The position numbers were made by a program, and so were the translations under genes. 64,000 nucleotides of DNA from Setophaga petechia (taxonomy: Eukaryota; Chordata; Aves; Passeriformes; Parulidae), in assembly GCA_024362935.1 (NCBI GenBank), contig JANCRA010000032.1:2852001-2916000 (forward strand), read 5' to 3'. Every line of letters begins with the position of its first letter. Within the stretch, counting starts at the first letter, position 1. This document shows, piece by piece, positions 12,201 through 27,200 of the stretch. The notes below the pieces were generated by a model. It saw only the letters and a program-made list of their open reading frames with translations, did not search any database and was not told where the DNA came from.

Positions 12201-15200
12201 AAACAACTGAGACAGCCCCTGAGTGTCCAGGAGCTGCTGTGTACAATGACAGCTGCACAAGTGACTGAATGAACACAGCTGACAAGCAGAGGTACACCAA
12301 CATTATTCTCCCAAGTAAAACTTGAATAAAACTATGTAGAGAAATGCCAACGTTTGCCTCTAAGTTCTGCTGAGTAAGACTTCATAGCTGTGTAATAATA
12401 GTTTATCTTTTACCTTTAAGAAGAAAATCTGGAAATTATGGATTTACAGAGAGGAACCACAAATATCTATGAAAATCTACATGGCTTGGTAGCTGAGAGG
12501 TTTTAATGAAAGCTGTCTGTATTGTTAATCACTTCAGTTACTCTTCCATGCTCTGTTTGTATTCACTCATTCCAAATTTGCTGCATATGTAACTCTATAA
12601 TAACTTCCTGGGAATCCTGGGTGTAAAATACCCAGGATTGCTGTTACTTTCCTAGTACAGTATACGAACAGCAGTGTGGCACTAACTCTTACCACTCCTT
12701 CCCAGTCCTGAATTTTGTATTACATTCCATATTATGGTTAAAAGCAGAAATAAAGATATTGTGCCATAAGGTCACCAAAGTAGAAACTTTGCTGAACAGC
12801 TAGTGCATTTTTCACTTGCCTATACATATTCCTCCTATGGCAGCATCTGAATGTACAGAGCTTATCATTTGTTCAGTCAAGTTACTTTTAGATCCTAAGC
12901 TGGCTTGGATATTGCATTACAGGAACACATTTCCTGCCAAAAGCATAATTTGCTTCTTAAAATGGATAAATATTTGAGAAAGCTGTTAAAATACTACAGA
13001 AATCTTTTACAGATTTAAATGACAGACATTTAAATGACAGATTTTTACAGAAGAGCAAGTAAGTCTGCTTATATCTAAAATACCTGCAGAAGTCTGTGCA
13101 GCTGTCTCATAGCAGACTCTTCTAACAGAGTCTACTTGAACAGCATGTGGGGCAGAAATAATGAAGGCTGTCCCTTTGTTAAAACACACCTAAAAAAAAA
13201 TCCCCAAATCCCACAGAAATATTCTACTTAAATAAAGATTGTCCTCCTCTCATCTAAATAGTGGTATCCTGTACAAATGTTAAGTGTGCATCCTAACTTC
13301 AACATTATTTATTTTATTAAGGCAAAATATTTTTGCATCAATAAGAGTTACTTACTGCGCACTATACTTTACTAGAACTCTTTTTATTTAAAAAGAGCTC
13401 CTTTTGGGTCTATCCAAATAAGACAGAACAATCCTGAACTATTACAACATCCTGCAGATATTTCATATTCTCAGGTTTACCTGGGAAGCAGATGGAACCT
13501 CAATACTCAAATTGAGCCTGGATTTTACACTGATAGGAGAATGCACACCATTCCACTTGACAGCAGACTCAGTGTTGTTGGCATTAGAATTGAGACCAGG
13601 TGTGACATTGGTACCACGAGATGGAAGGAAAGTGCAAGTTCTTGAATTAGAAGATATTTCAAGGTCCATAGCAGCCACAAATACTATACATATGGAAACA
13701 AAACATTCAGTTATTGATCTGAGTGATCATCTAATAGTTAAAAATACTCTGAAGATTCAAGACACAGTAAAAGGTATTTTCTAGCTTTATTTGAAGAGTT
13801 TACACAATATATAGCACCATCATAACACTTTTTATTTCAAAGTATCTTCTGTTACTATTAACTAAAAAACTTTACCCAAAAAACCCTAATTGGACTAAGC
13901 CTATACAAAATTTTATTAGTAGCATTTTCATTTGCAGCAGCAAACCCCACTCTCAGAAATGCTATGTTGCATAATTTACACTGGTATAATATTGAATAAG
14001 TATTCCCAAAGGTGATCTATGTGAGGGTCCTTCAGAACTGATCACTACCACACATGTCAAGTACAAAGCTTACTGACCTTCCTTAGGTTCTTCTTCTGAG
14101 TGCTTTTTTGCTTTCTGAACATGAAAAAGATCAATAACTGAATGTGATCCACCAGGTAAGTGTCCAGACTGTACTGTTGAGAGCGCTGAAGTTGTTTTAC
14201 TGATGGGAACTAGCTGCTGTACCTGAATTCCAACCTAAATCCAAAACATAAATGCATTCATTTAATGAAGTTTGAAATAAAGAAAATTAATTTTAAAATA
14301 TGTAATTACATCATAATAAAATTCCGCTCTTTGGAATTTACTGCCTGTTGTGGATGAGGGGGAGAGGACAAATAAAAATATATTGAAATACACATGAACA
14401 GCCACTAAAAACATGCCAAACGAATCCCAGGATTACCCACCATAATCCAACAACTTAAGAAATTACAAAGGTACTACCATCTCAACTTCTCTGATATAAA
14501 AAAGTGCTGTCAACAAGATCATGAAGCAATGTGTTTTTTATGAAATTTCTTAGACATTAACAAATACAGAAATACTGACAAGAATGTGGTTAGTATTAAA
14601 TCTGGCTACCCAGCAATGCTTTTCCCCAAGGACAATCTATACTAAATGCATCACTTAGTCCACAAATGAGAAAAATCCTATTGTTTCACTTGTAATCACT
14701 GTTTTTGCAAGGTCTTAATGGATGAAAGTACTTTGGTAGAAGTAGTCTTTTTTAGATAAGGTGTTCCTCATTTTTCAAGACATCCTAGATTTTCACTTAA
14801 CTTTTAAATACCAAATCAGCACTGGTTCAAAACATGACTAATTAAGAATGCACCAGTACACTGTTTGAGTTTATTACCAGTCCTCCATAATTAAAAAAAA
14901 AAAAAAAAACACCTGACCCTTAGAAAAAGTTGTATATGGGACTCAAAAAGCATGAAGGAGTCACTGTGTGTATTTCCAACAGGTTTTTTTCTATAATTAC
15001 ATAGTAAGGATTTTGTTTATTAACACCTTCTTAGTTGCAATAATGGGATATGACATTTAAATTAAGTATTTCCTCAACTACAAGCCAGGGAGCTGACTGT
15101 GCAAGACAACATTGTGAATCAAAAGCCTACTTCTATATCCAGATGATGAATTAATGCAGATTTGTTTTAGAAATCCTGTGTTCTATTGTAACAAATGGCT

Positions 15201-18200
15201 GATGTCAAAATAGCAGCATTGTGGGGGTCACACTGCTATGACAAAACCACTGAGATGAGCAGGAGTTCTAATATAAGCCATGAATCAGAAGAGCCAGAAA
15301 ACCACCTTCAAACAAAGGCCAAAAACATGGGCTGGTAACTTTTCTTGCTCTAAGACTTGCAGTCTAGAACAAAAGCTCCTTTTATCTCTATCTTTGATTG
15401 GCATTAGAGACGGTTATATATTAGTTACACAATTAATGTATGGCAAAAGTTTACAGAAAATTCTAAGACAAAATAAAATTTACACATGCTGATAGAACTG
15501 TAGAAGATACAGTCTTACTTCATCATCTCAGGATGTTTTAAGTTGTGCATTAATTTATACCACAAAAAAATTTAACTTTTTTACATTTATGGCTTTGTAA
15601 CCATATTTTTCAAAGGTTATAAAAGATAATACAATTGCATATACTAATTTGCATAAGCTTTGTATTACCTACACTTTTGAATCAGTTTGGTTATCATCTA
15701 CCATGGGGAACTGAAAATCCACAAAAGACAGGAATAGGTTGATAAAGAGAATGAATTTCAGTTTTCCCATTAACTCACCCCTCGCATATCAGATATGTTC
15801 AGTTTCATTGTGTGAAACATGTTCAGAGTTTCCTTCCCAATTACTTTTGCACTGTCTGTTGCATGGTCTAGAGTCACAGTCCTAAAAAGAATAAACAAGC
15901 GTGGTTAAAAAGGAAACTGCTTCACAAATGCCAAAGACAAAAATTCTGTATTTGTTCCAGAGAGGACCTGAAAGAAAGACAGATTATAATTTCTTGGCAT
16001 ATAGAAACTGAACACTTTTTATTTGTTCAGTGTTTTCTTTTTAAAGGTAGTTAAAACTAAGCAGGATCTACAGAAAAAGTAAGAAAAGTAGAATACTTAC
16101 TAACTGAACATTCTCAGTGCACACTAAAAGGTCAAATTTAATGGATATATATATACACACACACATGTAATCTACTGAAGCCAGACAAAAAGTTTCACAA
16201 GAAGTTTATAGTTTGCACAAAAACACACTCCTGCATTTTTGTCTTTCACTCAAGCCACTCAAGCTTGGTTCACAGAAAGTCTGCTCAGTGTTGTTTCAGT
16301 TGTCAATTGTCTACAGCAAGAGTTTCAAAAGGAACTCGGAGGGGAAGCAGATGTAGGCATGTGCATATGGATTACAAGCAACAAGGAATTCAAATTAATG
16401 GCAATTAAGCTTAAAAATCATTCCAAACTATCTTAAGCTATGGGCAATTTTTTGCAACAAGACTCACAAAACAATCTGGCTGTGAGTTTTACAGATTACC
16501 ACTTCAGAGTACGGCAGGGCAGCAGCAGTGCTTGGATAGCTCTGGATTCTCCAATGGCCTAACCATCCACAAAGTTTCAAGTGGCTCATCAGATGCATGT
16601 GATTCATGTAAAGTCTTCTCACTGAAAAAACTGACACAGTTTTAGCTCTGATAGAGTGGGTGAAATGAAAATGAAGTTTGGTGTTTTGACAGGGTGCCAT
16701 CCTGACAACTTATTAAACACTTGGATGGTGTTTCTCTGCTTTTGAATCTGTCAGAAACCACCATGAACAGCCAAGTGCTCAGACTGTGAACAATACAAAG
16801 ATCTCCTTAAGCTTTACACGTTAGTATTCTTAAGAAAAAGGAGATCAATGTCACTAAAGGTACACAACATTTCAGAAAAATAGTTTAAAAAGGTCTGTGC
16901 TGAATGATCATGACTGGGTTTCAGAGATGCAGTAAAAATAACATTTAATCTCAAAAGCTGAGTTTGATTTTAAGTGTGTCTGCAAGTCTGAATCCTTTGC
17001 AGTACTATGGTTATCATCCTAGGGGATCTTGACCTGTAGGATGAGAAAGCACAGCAAGCCATTCAACTGTGAGGTAAAGGAGCAAGAAATGAGTCATGAG
17101 CCACAGCTACAGAGAAAATCTCAAACCAAAGAGAGAAACTGGTCACTTGGGGGAACACCACACTGAGATTCTAATCCATTTGCTTGGATTCAACTTCCAC
17201 TGCTAAAAAGCTTTTTACTTTGCTGAACAGAAATGCTCTAACAAAGACAGAAATACACCACCTACAGCATAACCTGGATTTACTGGGGTTGACAAGGTCA
17301 CTGGAAAGCCAGAAGCAGAAACAGAGACACCACCAAACAAAATCCTGACACCTGAACTGCTTCAGCAATGTGTGAACAATTTTCCATTCTTGGGTGCCCC
17401 CTGACCTTACTGAAGACTTCATGAATTAGGGAAATTTCAGGGCATGTGTACATTAGTATGCCTGACCACAGAAAAGGGGCCCAAAGCACTGATATATTCA
17501 CGAAAAGGCACTCTGACAATAGTTAAAATATGGGAGGAATACAGATCTATCTCAATGCACACTCAATACTAAAATATGTTCTTAGGCTGTTAAGAATAAA
17601 TCTTCAGGTCAAAGAATTCAGGATAGCCAGAAGACAGAAGTACAGACTGAGGGATTTTCTTCTTGGTATATATACCAATTCTAGAAAGTGATGAGCTTCT
17701 TACAGTTAAAGATTAGTTTTGTTGTTTCAGCTTTTATTACAGCTGAATTCTGTGTAAGAAGATCACAAGCATGACAGGCTCTATGCATGCAAGTCTTACT
17801 ACTGAACTCTAACCCACTGAAAGAACTCCTGGGCATGTGGGTGGTGCTATGCAGGGCCAGCACCCGGAATTGATGATCCCTGCAGGTCCCTTCCAACTCA
17901 GCATATTCTGAGATCTGTGAACTCCACCACCTCTTCAGTTACCAGCAACACCCACCAAATGACCCTGCAGTTCAGGAGGGCTTAGCCTGTTACAACCACC
18001 TAAGATGGAAGGAAAAGTAGAAAGAGTCCTTGTCTTTCAAAATCCAGGATCATCCTGTACTGAAGAACAACTGCTTTGATAAAGAAGTGTGTGCCTGAAG
18101 AATATATGCCTGAAGATTATATCCCTGTGTTTTTAGCATGCAAGTACATAAATATTATTCAGATTAAAAAATATTTAGTCAACATCATTCAGTTTACCAA

Positions 18201-21200
18201 TAAGGAACAAAGAACTGGAGTAACAAAGTAATAGGAGGCTGGTTACTGAAAGAAATCAATGCTGCTACATGTGTGTCACAGTGCAGGACATAAATATGTC
18301 TTCTTCAAATACTCTAAGAGAACCCTCATCTCCAACACTGAGCAAGCTGGAGAAAGGTACACCAACAATACATAAGCCTATATGTATTACTAATAACCAC
18401 CACAAATGTACAAATCAAATGTACAACCCAAACACAGAAGAGTTTTGATAATAATACTTATAATACTTATAAAACATGCACTTATTTTGGTGCATGTTTT
18501 ATACATAGACAAAGAAGTACTAGGCACTTGGAAATTTCTGTCTTGTCTTCCTATAAATTTTAGATCCTGCCGAAGTGTGCTCATGCCTAGTACTTACCTG
18601 GCAATATTATCACAGATTCCATGACCTCCATACTTTGCAGGCTCTACTGGGGCTCCAGCCTTTCTGACCATAATTTTAAGGGTCAATCGTTTACCCTTCA
18701 TACCAGCAGCTTCAAGTCTACGCTGGATTTCTTCTGAGAGGCTCAGAAGGAAAGCTTCTGCTTCCTTAGGCTGAAGGGGAAAAACAACCTGTTTAGATAA
18801 TTACTACTTTTCAAATACTGAAAGTAAGTCTTTAAGGGTTAATAAAATCCATATTGTGCAAACTGAAAAGAGCAAGTTGACTCACAAGCAATTGTCTCAT
18901 TTAACTTCAAGCGGTTTGTTTTCACTGTAGGTCACTTAATTTAGGCAAAATGGTAGATTCCTGTCCTAATGTTGAAAGAAGTTTTTTAAAAACATATGTA
19001 GAAACCCCAATACAGAATTGCAAGTCTAAGCACGAACCTAGAACATGAAGAGCACAGGACTTAAAATCGTTTTCACCATGAGGAAAGTCAAGCAGTGGAA
19101 CATGTTGCTCAGGGAAGTTTGCAGTCTTCATTCTTGGAGACTTCTGATGCCAGTGCAAAGTGCTGAGCAACTGATCTGATTTATTAGCTTCCCCTGCTTT
19201 GAGCAAAGGTCTGGACTACACAATACTGTCAAACTTCTCTCAAACTCCATTTTTTCCCTATCACTTCTATAAATACTCAAGTGCTGAGATACTTTATAAA
19301 TACAATTTTGTTAATAACACTCCCCTCCCCCCAACAAAAAGTAATTGTAAAAGATCTAATAGAAATTTTGCACGGGAGCAGCTGGTGGTAGTTTCAGGCA
19401 CTGGCATCTTCGAATAATCAGCATTTAAATGAAAGAGAATGCTAGGTGCTGACAAACCTACTGCAGTTCTCTTTTTCTGTACCAGACTTGTATAACGAAT
19501 GCAGAATAGCCAGCTAATTTTGTGCAAGCTTCTTTTCAGTCCAATACTTTTGCAGTCTCTCCTCCCATTTTATCGTTTGGTCTCCTACTTCTTCATTTTC
19601 CTCATTTCTATTTCGTGGCTAAGATGGTGCTCTAACAGATCAAAGTGTAAGTGAAAATAATCAGAATATGAGAAGATTCTTCTAGAGCTGAAAGAAGTCA
19701 CTGCAAAAAAGAAGTAAGTTTAATTTACCTGTGTAAACCTTATTCCATAGTTGATTTCTGCTGAAACAGATTTTCTTTCTTTCTCTGTACGAACAGGTCG
19801 GTCATCCAAACCACGACAAAATCTGTAGAGCATTTGTCCTGTTTTTGGACCAAATTCTTTTTGTAGTTTTGACATCGAAGCACACTGCAGATCTCCACAG
19901 GTTTTAATTCCCAAAGAAGCCAGCTTAGATTCCATTGTCCTGCCAACTCCTAACAACAAAGCAATTAGTTCTGTTAACCTCACACAATGCAAAGCCAATT
20001 AGGTTCTGATTACACAATTTTTTTTTATTTTTAAACCTACATTAAGTCATATCAAATTAACAAATAAATATATATAAAATAAATTCTGCTACATAAAACA
20101 TGGTTTGAATGGAAACTTTTGCTATCACCACCAGTGTATCTTTAATCTGTTTCACATATTTCGTTTAAGATGTCATACTACAGCATGTTTGTTTATTTTT
20201 GGGTAAAATATGAATGAATCCTGCTTGGAAATTGCCTGTTACAGATTGTATCGTTCTGAATCCTCCCAATAACTCAGTCTAAAACAAGTGTCCAACAAGT
20301 AGTATGTTTTCCCCTCATGCACATGTGATCTTATCTAAATAAAAAACAACAAATATTTTCACCATTGTTGCACTGCTTCCTAGGTAGAAAAAAATAGTAT
20401 TTCAGGTAGAAGTGATAGCATACCTGTATCACTTGTGCTTTGAATTACCAAGCACTGGAAATTGTAGGTATCCATGGCAACGGCACATATGTAAGTGTGA
20501 TAAACTGAAGTATATTTCTGGGTTTTGGAGAGGTGGCCTGTTACCTCCAGAAAATATTAATCCTATGAGTTCACACTACCAAAGTCAGCAAAAATTGGAA
20601 ATCTTAGGTAATCAGATTCTATTCTTGATAATCTGTTTCTCTTTTGAGGGGATATTACTAACACAAACACTAAAATGCTTTTACTATGAATATGCAAGTG
20701 AATTCTGAAAACTTTAAAACATTAAAGTCAAAGCACAGTTCTATATGAGTAATATCATGGAGGAAAAATATCTCCTGTAAGTTATGCCAAAGAGAAATTA
20801 CAGCACAGCTGAGCTGTAAATAGTGTTTGACCACTAAGGGTTTACATAATGAGACTTTCTGGCAAATCTGCACCTGTCTATGGATGCTATTTCTACTACT
20901 CTTAAATTTCAGTGTCTATGGTTGCTTGTTTCCACTGCCCCTCCTTCCTTTTTTAATCTTCCACAGACAAAGATGCTATTTTTTATATCTAACACTAAAT
21001 ATATGTTTATATGTGCAGGCTGAAGTCAGCTGATCACTGAAAGCATAAATGAGGGCTTACTCAGCACTTCTTGCACCATGCCTGTGTCACAGTACACTAT
21101 CTGTGTGTACTAAGTAACAATATACAGTTATAAGTCAGGAAATGCTTTATGTTAAAACCTTTAAAGTATTCTCCTGGAACAATAAAAAATATAATAAAAC

Positions 21201-24200
21201 CTGTTTTCATACAGGTGGATGCCATATGCCTTTACTGACTATCACATTCTGGATCATAAACATGGAATAGCAGCTAATCCTGTTTGATCTAGAAAGCAAA
21301 TTTGTAGCAGAAACTGATTCAATACCAGGAGGTAAAATGCCCTCTAGAAGACAGGAGTACCTGGAAGACTGGTAACAAGTTGCCCTCTGATAAAATCATC
21401 CACTTCTTCAGGTTTTAAGTGATACTGTCCATCTGGTTTTGCTTTTCGAGTTGCCATTCTGGCCAGCAGAATATTGGAACCTGTAAAAACAACAAATTAA
21501 AGCGTATCTGTGGTAACTTCTCCTCAAGTAGAATGCCACACACTCAAGGAAAAAAATGCAGAAAGTACAGTCAAATTCATTAACTTTACCAAGAATTTAA
21601 TAAAATCTATGCATATATATTTGCAGTGTCTACATTCAAATTACCAGCCAGCACTTATTTACTATAACAGCATTGAAACTGTAGTGCGAACTGCAATTGC
21701 AAAGTTAATAAGGGAAGAATTCTCCTTGGAGTCATGAATTTCAGCTTGTCTCAAAAGTGGATTTCACACACTTACATACACCCAATACAAGTATGTACAG
21801 ATACTCAACTCTAGTATTAGGAACAAAAAGAAAGGAGAAAGGAACGAGCCAAGAAGAAACAAACCAAGGAAGTATTTTCAGATGTGTGATTTAATATACA
21901 ATTAAATCACGAATCTACTACAAATCACAAATCTTTGCCCTCAATATCTTCTAAGAACTTTGCAAGATCATGTCACCCTGTAAACTCTTGCTGCTATCTC
22001 CATTAAGGAACACAATCTGTGTCCTTCTTCTATTTACTGGAAGCACTTCATAAAAATGAATGCAAGAGTGGAATTTTAGCATAGAGTTCAGATAAAGAAG
22101 AAGTGACAGCTCGATGGGTTGTTGACTTAAGAGTTGGATTTGATGATCCTTGCTGGGCCCTTCCAATTCAGAATAACCTGTGATCTCTGTTATGGAAATT
22201 TCATACATTTTTGCTTACTACTTTGCAGTTATGAAAATTTTCTCGCATTTTTATTCACATTAATTTAACGTAAATGGTAACATATTCCACAAACACTTAC
22301 AAGTTTCAGCAAACTCACACAGCTTTGATACATTAACAAAAGCAGTCACTGCTTGTAGACAGAAATGAAGTTACCTACCCATCCCAACAGAAGCTGTGCA
22401 TTTAGTTTGGTCTTTGATTTCAGTGCGGATAGCGTTTGCAAATTCATCAGGAGTCAGTCTGGTCTCTGTGAGGATTTCAGTGATGTCTACTAGTGCTTCA
22501 TCACAACTGACTGCTTCGATGTTATGGGTATAGCTATCAACACAAAGTAAAGCAGGTGAAACATCAGCAACAGCTCACCATCTGTTAAAACAAATATGTA
22601 GCAAATAAAGCCTTCCTTTTGTGGTGGCATTTCCCTGCCTATTTTGTATCACACATCACTTAGATATTAAAAATGCTAAAACAGCAAATTACAGTAATAT
22701 TACTAATGTAAGACTAATTTCAACATGCATCCTGATTTTAAAGGAACAGTTGGAGAGGGAGTGCAATATTTGTTTTTCATTGACAATAACAAATTTCCAG
22801 TTTTATTTCAAGTGTATTTTAAACCAGAACGCAGTTTCTAATAGATGTTACTCTAATAATCTATTCTTCAATTACTCAAAAAACATCTCTTGGAACGATC
22901 TCCCTTCTAAGCAAGAATCTACTTCTCACTATGTGAATCAGTAAAAAAAATTAACAGTGACTCATTTGGAAGTCAGATGTTGATTGTTTATAGCATGTGG
23001 CTTCAGGATAAAAGAATGCTCAGAAGCATGGTGCTCAAAGTAACAAAAATACTACAAAGGAAGACCTCAAACAGGAATAGATTCACTGAAGCTGAAGAGA
23101 GGGAGATAAAAATACAAAATTAATAACAGCATTCAGCAGGGGCAAACAAAATATGCTTGATAACCTTACCATGAAGATCATGCAAACATTACCTTGCTAG
23201 TATTTCATATACTGTCCGTGCAACTTCTTTGTATGCATCAAAATCATATGAAACTGCTTGAAGATTTGGACACAACTTTTTTGCTTGGCCAAAAAACATT
23301 CCATTCTTTATGCCAACTTGCCTAAAATTAAATAATAAAATAAATCCCAAGTAAACACAGTGCAAACTTTTCCACAAATTAACTGGGAATACTTTCAATT
23401 TAATTGTCTTTCCCTAAAAAAATGGGAATAAGAATTCAGTCAACAGGTAGAAATTTAATAGGTTAAAAAAATAACTGCACCTAAACTATTTGAATTAAGC
23501 CGTGGAACATGAGAAATTTGCCTTTAAGAAACTGCTGAAGACAAAGATTCCAGAAAGCACACTTGCTATCTTCTGCTTCCAATTAAAACCACACATATAG
23601 GACAGTGACTAAGGCAGAGAGATCTTATATTTCAAGGTGCAAGCCTACATAATTAGGCCCCTGCTAACAAAGTCTGAGATACAAACAGAAGCCTGTCTAT
23701 CCTAGCAAGCCTAAGAAAGCTTCCAACCAAGAAATAATTTCTGGAGTATTATTTCCATCAGGGAAAACCCTCTGTATTTTGGACACTGTGCTTATATTTA
23801 TAAAAGTTGTTTCATATTCTAAACCGTTGTAAATTAGGTCATTGGAGATGGTCAGCAAAGTCTTTCCAAAAATGGTTTTAATAGTCACACTTTTGGTTTG
23901 AAATAAAACCTTCAGAATGTGTCATAAATTCTACAAAATACTGCAACTTTGATACAAAGACATGATGATAACATGAATTCAAGAGCATCACAGTGAAAGG
24001 CACAACGTTTTTCTTCACAGGCTTTATTTCAACTTATATGTAGGTTGGGATGAGAGCTACTGAGCAGCACCTACCAAGCAGCAGCATCCAAAGGGAAGAG
24101 TTTCTGTTAAATTCTAATAACCTATATAATTCCAACTTTTGAACAGAAACTTTTTCTCTAGATAAATTTAAAGACACTAATAACCCCTATTTTTGGACAT

Positions 24201-27200
24201 CTTATGCCTATCTGTAGATGATTTTCAAGCAGACTACTGGGTAACTTTTACCTACCTGGCTTCATAACTACAAGAAGCTATTTCAGCCATGGACAGGCCA
24301 GTGAGATCAGAGTCAGCTCCGTTCACATGTGTGGAATCCGTACGCTCCCAGACTGATGAGTCCAACTGATCAGGTACTCTAATTTCTGCTTAAAAAAAAA
24401 TATTTGACCGTGTTATTCTTCCTAAGAGTTCAACAGAATGGATGCCAATAAAATAAAAATTATGGATTTTATTTTATACAGTTTCTATACTGTTATCTTT
24501 TGACAAATACGTTCTTAATAATATTGATTCATATTGTGGTCCAGAAAAAAATCCAGACCCTTTCCCCAATACTGTCTCTCTGGATAGGTCTGTATATACT
24601 ACTGAGAACAATATTAATAGAAAAATGGTGTTTCCCCCACAATTACTAGACAGCAGCTCATTGGTGACTACATATACCATACTGTAAAATAAGAATGATC
24701 TTAGCTTTACTGACCATAAAAATATCAAACACACTTGGCTAAATGTTAGAACCACATCCTGCCAACAAATACGAGACACTAAAAATTATTTAGCAACTGC
24801 TCAGCTAAACAAGAAGACACTAAGCAATGTTCCTTTTTTACAAATTGCACCCCTGGTATCAAAACACTGAAATTTCATATAGACTATAAATCCACTTCAT
24901 ATCATACTTGAAACTATTTTTCTAATAGCCTAGATACCAGAAAGTGATTTTTAAGAAGTGAAAGTCAGAATGGTAATTAGTTGAAATAAAAAACACTAGC
25001 TAGAAACTTCTATTTTCTTTAACACTCTTATGGGGATATTAACTGAAATAACTTCTGCTCTTACTTATTAATTATTCTCTTATTAGGATGTGTCACTTTC
25101 TTTCAAATATCACCACAAACCTGTCTTGGATCAAAATGATATAATTACAAGTACTGCAACCTCAGACTTAAAATGAGATAGACCTTCCCTCATTCTATAG
25201 AACTTTACTACATATTCTTACATAAATTTTAAAGGATCCTCCAGGCCCACTAGGTACTAGATACTAGACAGAATTCCATGACACTGATTAATGGAAACAA
25301 GCAAAAGATTTCTAGTTCTATTTGGGTTTTCGTAGTATGCAAACTTTGAAATATGTGCTATACTCTACAGCTTGAAAAAAATCACTAGATGCAAAAACTA
25401 CTATGCCTGCCCAAACTCCCATCAGATTCAAAACCAACAAGGTATCATATAGATAAAATGCTTCTATTTATTTAAAATGAAATCCACTATGCAGCTCTTT
25501 TTCATTACTGTAGTCCATTTAATACCAAACACCTTTGTAATATAATAAATGGGATTTTATTATAGTCCCACAATGAATATAGAGTGCCACAATGCCTAAT
25601 TATATTCCACAGTACTAACAACTTGCACACCAACAATCTGACTGAAAGGAAACCTGGTGCTATGTGCACATATGAGTAGCAATCAAACCAGAGAAAGTGG
25701 TGTAATGAGTGAGTGGAGATACCAGGGGTAGAGCCTAACTCATGTGGAAAACTGCTTTTATTCAGAATTTCTGCTAAATTTGTGCACTTTTTAATTTCTT
25801 AAACATTTTAGTTTGTGATGAGCTCAGTAGGTTACCTAGGATGTCTGCAATTGAAAATTAGAGCAAAACTATGCCCCAAATAAAGATAAGAATGACAAGA
25901 ACAACTTCTTTAGTCCATGCCTTCCTGTGCCCTGGCCTGAGATGATGCCTCCATCTTGTCTATCTTCACTGGATTCGCCGACTTTTTCCACATCGCAGCA
26001 GAGCAGATCCCCCCATGAGCTGATGGAGTCACTTCATGTGAAATTCAGGGCAATGCAGAACACATTGTCCTCAATGGAAGGCAAGGTAGAGAACCTCTCC
26101 TCAAAAGCTGGGAAACTAGACAGGCACATGGTGAATGTGGAGCAACGGATGGAGAAATCAGAGGCCAGGACCCAAGTCTGTGAAAAAGAAATCGCTGAGA
26201 ATAAATCTGTGACTAATATGATGGTTAAAATCTGCTGCTCTTTAGAATGAAAAGGGAGATTCTAGGGTTGAGGGAAAGGAAGTCTAGAAAACATTCACAT
26301 CTTGGGCATCCTGGCCATGGAAGAGACCCCAAACTATGAATCCTGATTAACACATGTTAATCTTTTATTTTTAGAACATGAATGTTAAAGATGGCATGTA
26401 TGTAGAGAAGCAATTTCTACTATCTAGAAAGCCTATCTCCAATTTGGGGACTTAGGGTGAGAATGGTATTGAGTTTGTAAATTTTAAAGTTATGCATTTT
26501 TAGATGAATTAATACAAGAAAAAGAAAGTAAAAAGACTGAAGATTCTGTTGACACTAGATTTTGTCTAGCAATGCAGATCAAAGTCAGGAACCAGTACCA
26601 CTAAAGAAGCAATAAAAAAAAAAAAAAAAGAAGTAAATGAAGCAGCAGAATTCAGTATTTGGTCCAAAGTGATTCACAAGCGTTTGGGGTTTGTGTTTGG
26701 GGTTTTTTTTTTTGGTTGTATTTTTGTTGGGGTTTTTTTTGAGGAGGTGAGGTGCTCTGTTTCTGTGGTTTTGGTTGGTTTGTAATTTGGAACCTTTTTT
26801 CATATAAGCAAGATCTAGAGAAGGCAGTATCAGAGAACAGCCTGGAAAGTATGAAGCACCAAAAACTGAAGTGGGTTCCATGTTGAAGCATGGATGTAAA
26901 AATATGCTCATGTTCTAAACTCCTCTCAACTACCTATCTATTTCATTTACATAACATGTCCCCATTATGTCTGCTTTAACAGCCTAATTTACTATTCTGT
27001 ATTTTTGACATTTTTGTAAAAGCATTTTTGCATGTAATGCTTGTGCCTATGGCACTGTACTTCCCTGTGGCACGGCACAATTAAACACATGCTGTGAAGT
27101 GTGTCACTTTCTAAGATACTGTGATGTCTGAGAAGCCTAATTAGCAATTCCACCTTTACATCTAAGACCATAACTAACTATAATTTCTTTACCCCAAAAG

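Larger units (their letters stand above)
15882..18597 (-). other. REV1: REV1 intron 14
   Basis: An intron of about 2.7 kb holding a TA/CA microsatellite (16145-16166), a 16-bp palindrome (17663-17678), a CR1 3' tail (17790-17925) and a 14-bp hairpin (18468-18503). Confidence 0.85.

Noticed and set aside
26609..26760. GGGGTTTT-like text as interstitial telomere repeat
   Set aside because: The units are irregular and not TTAGGG; it is ordinary G/T-rich low-complexity DNA.
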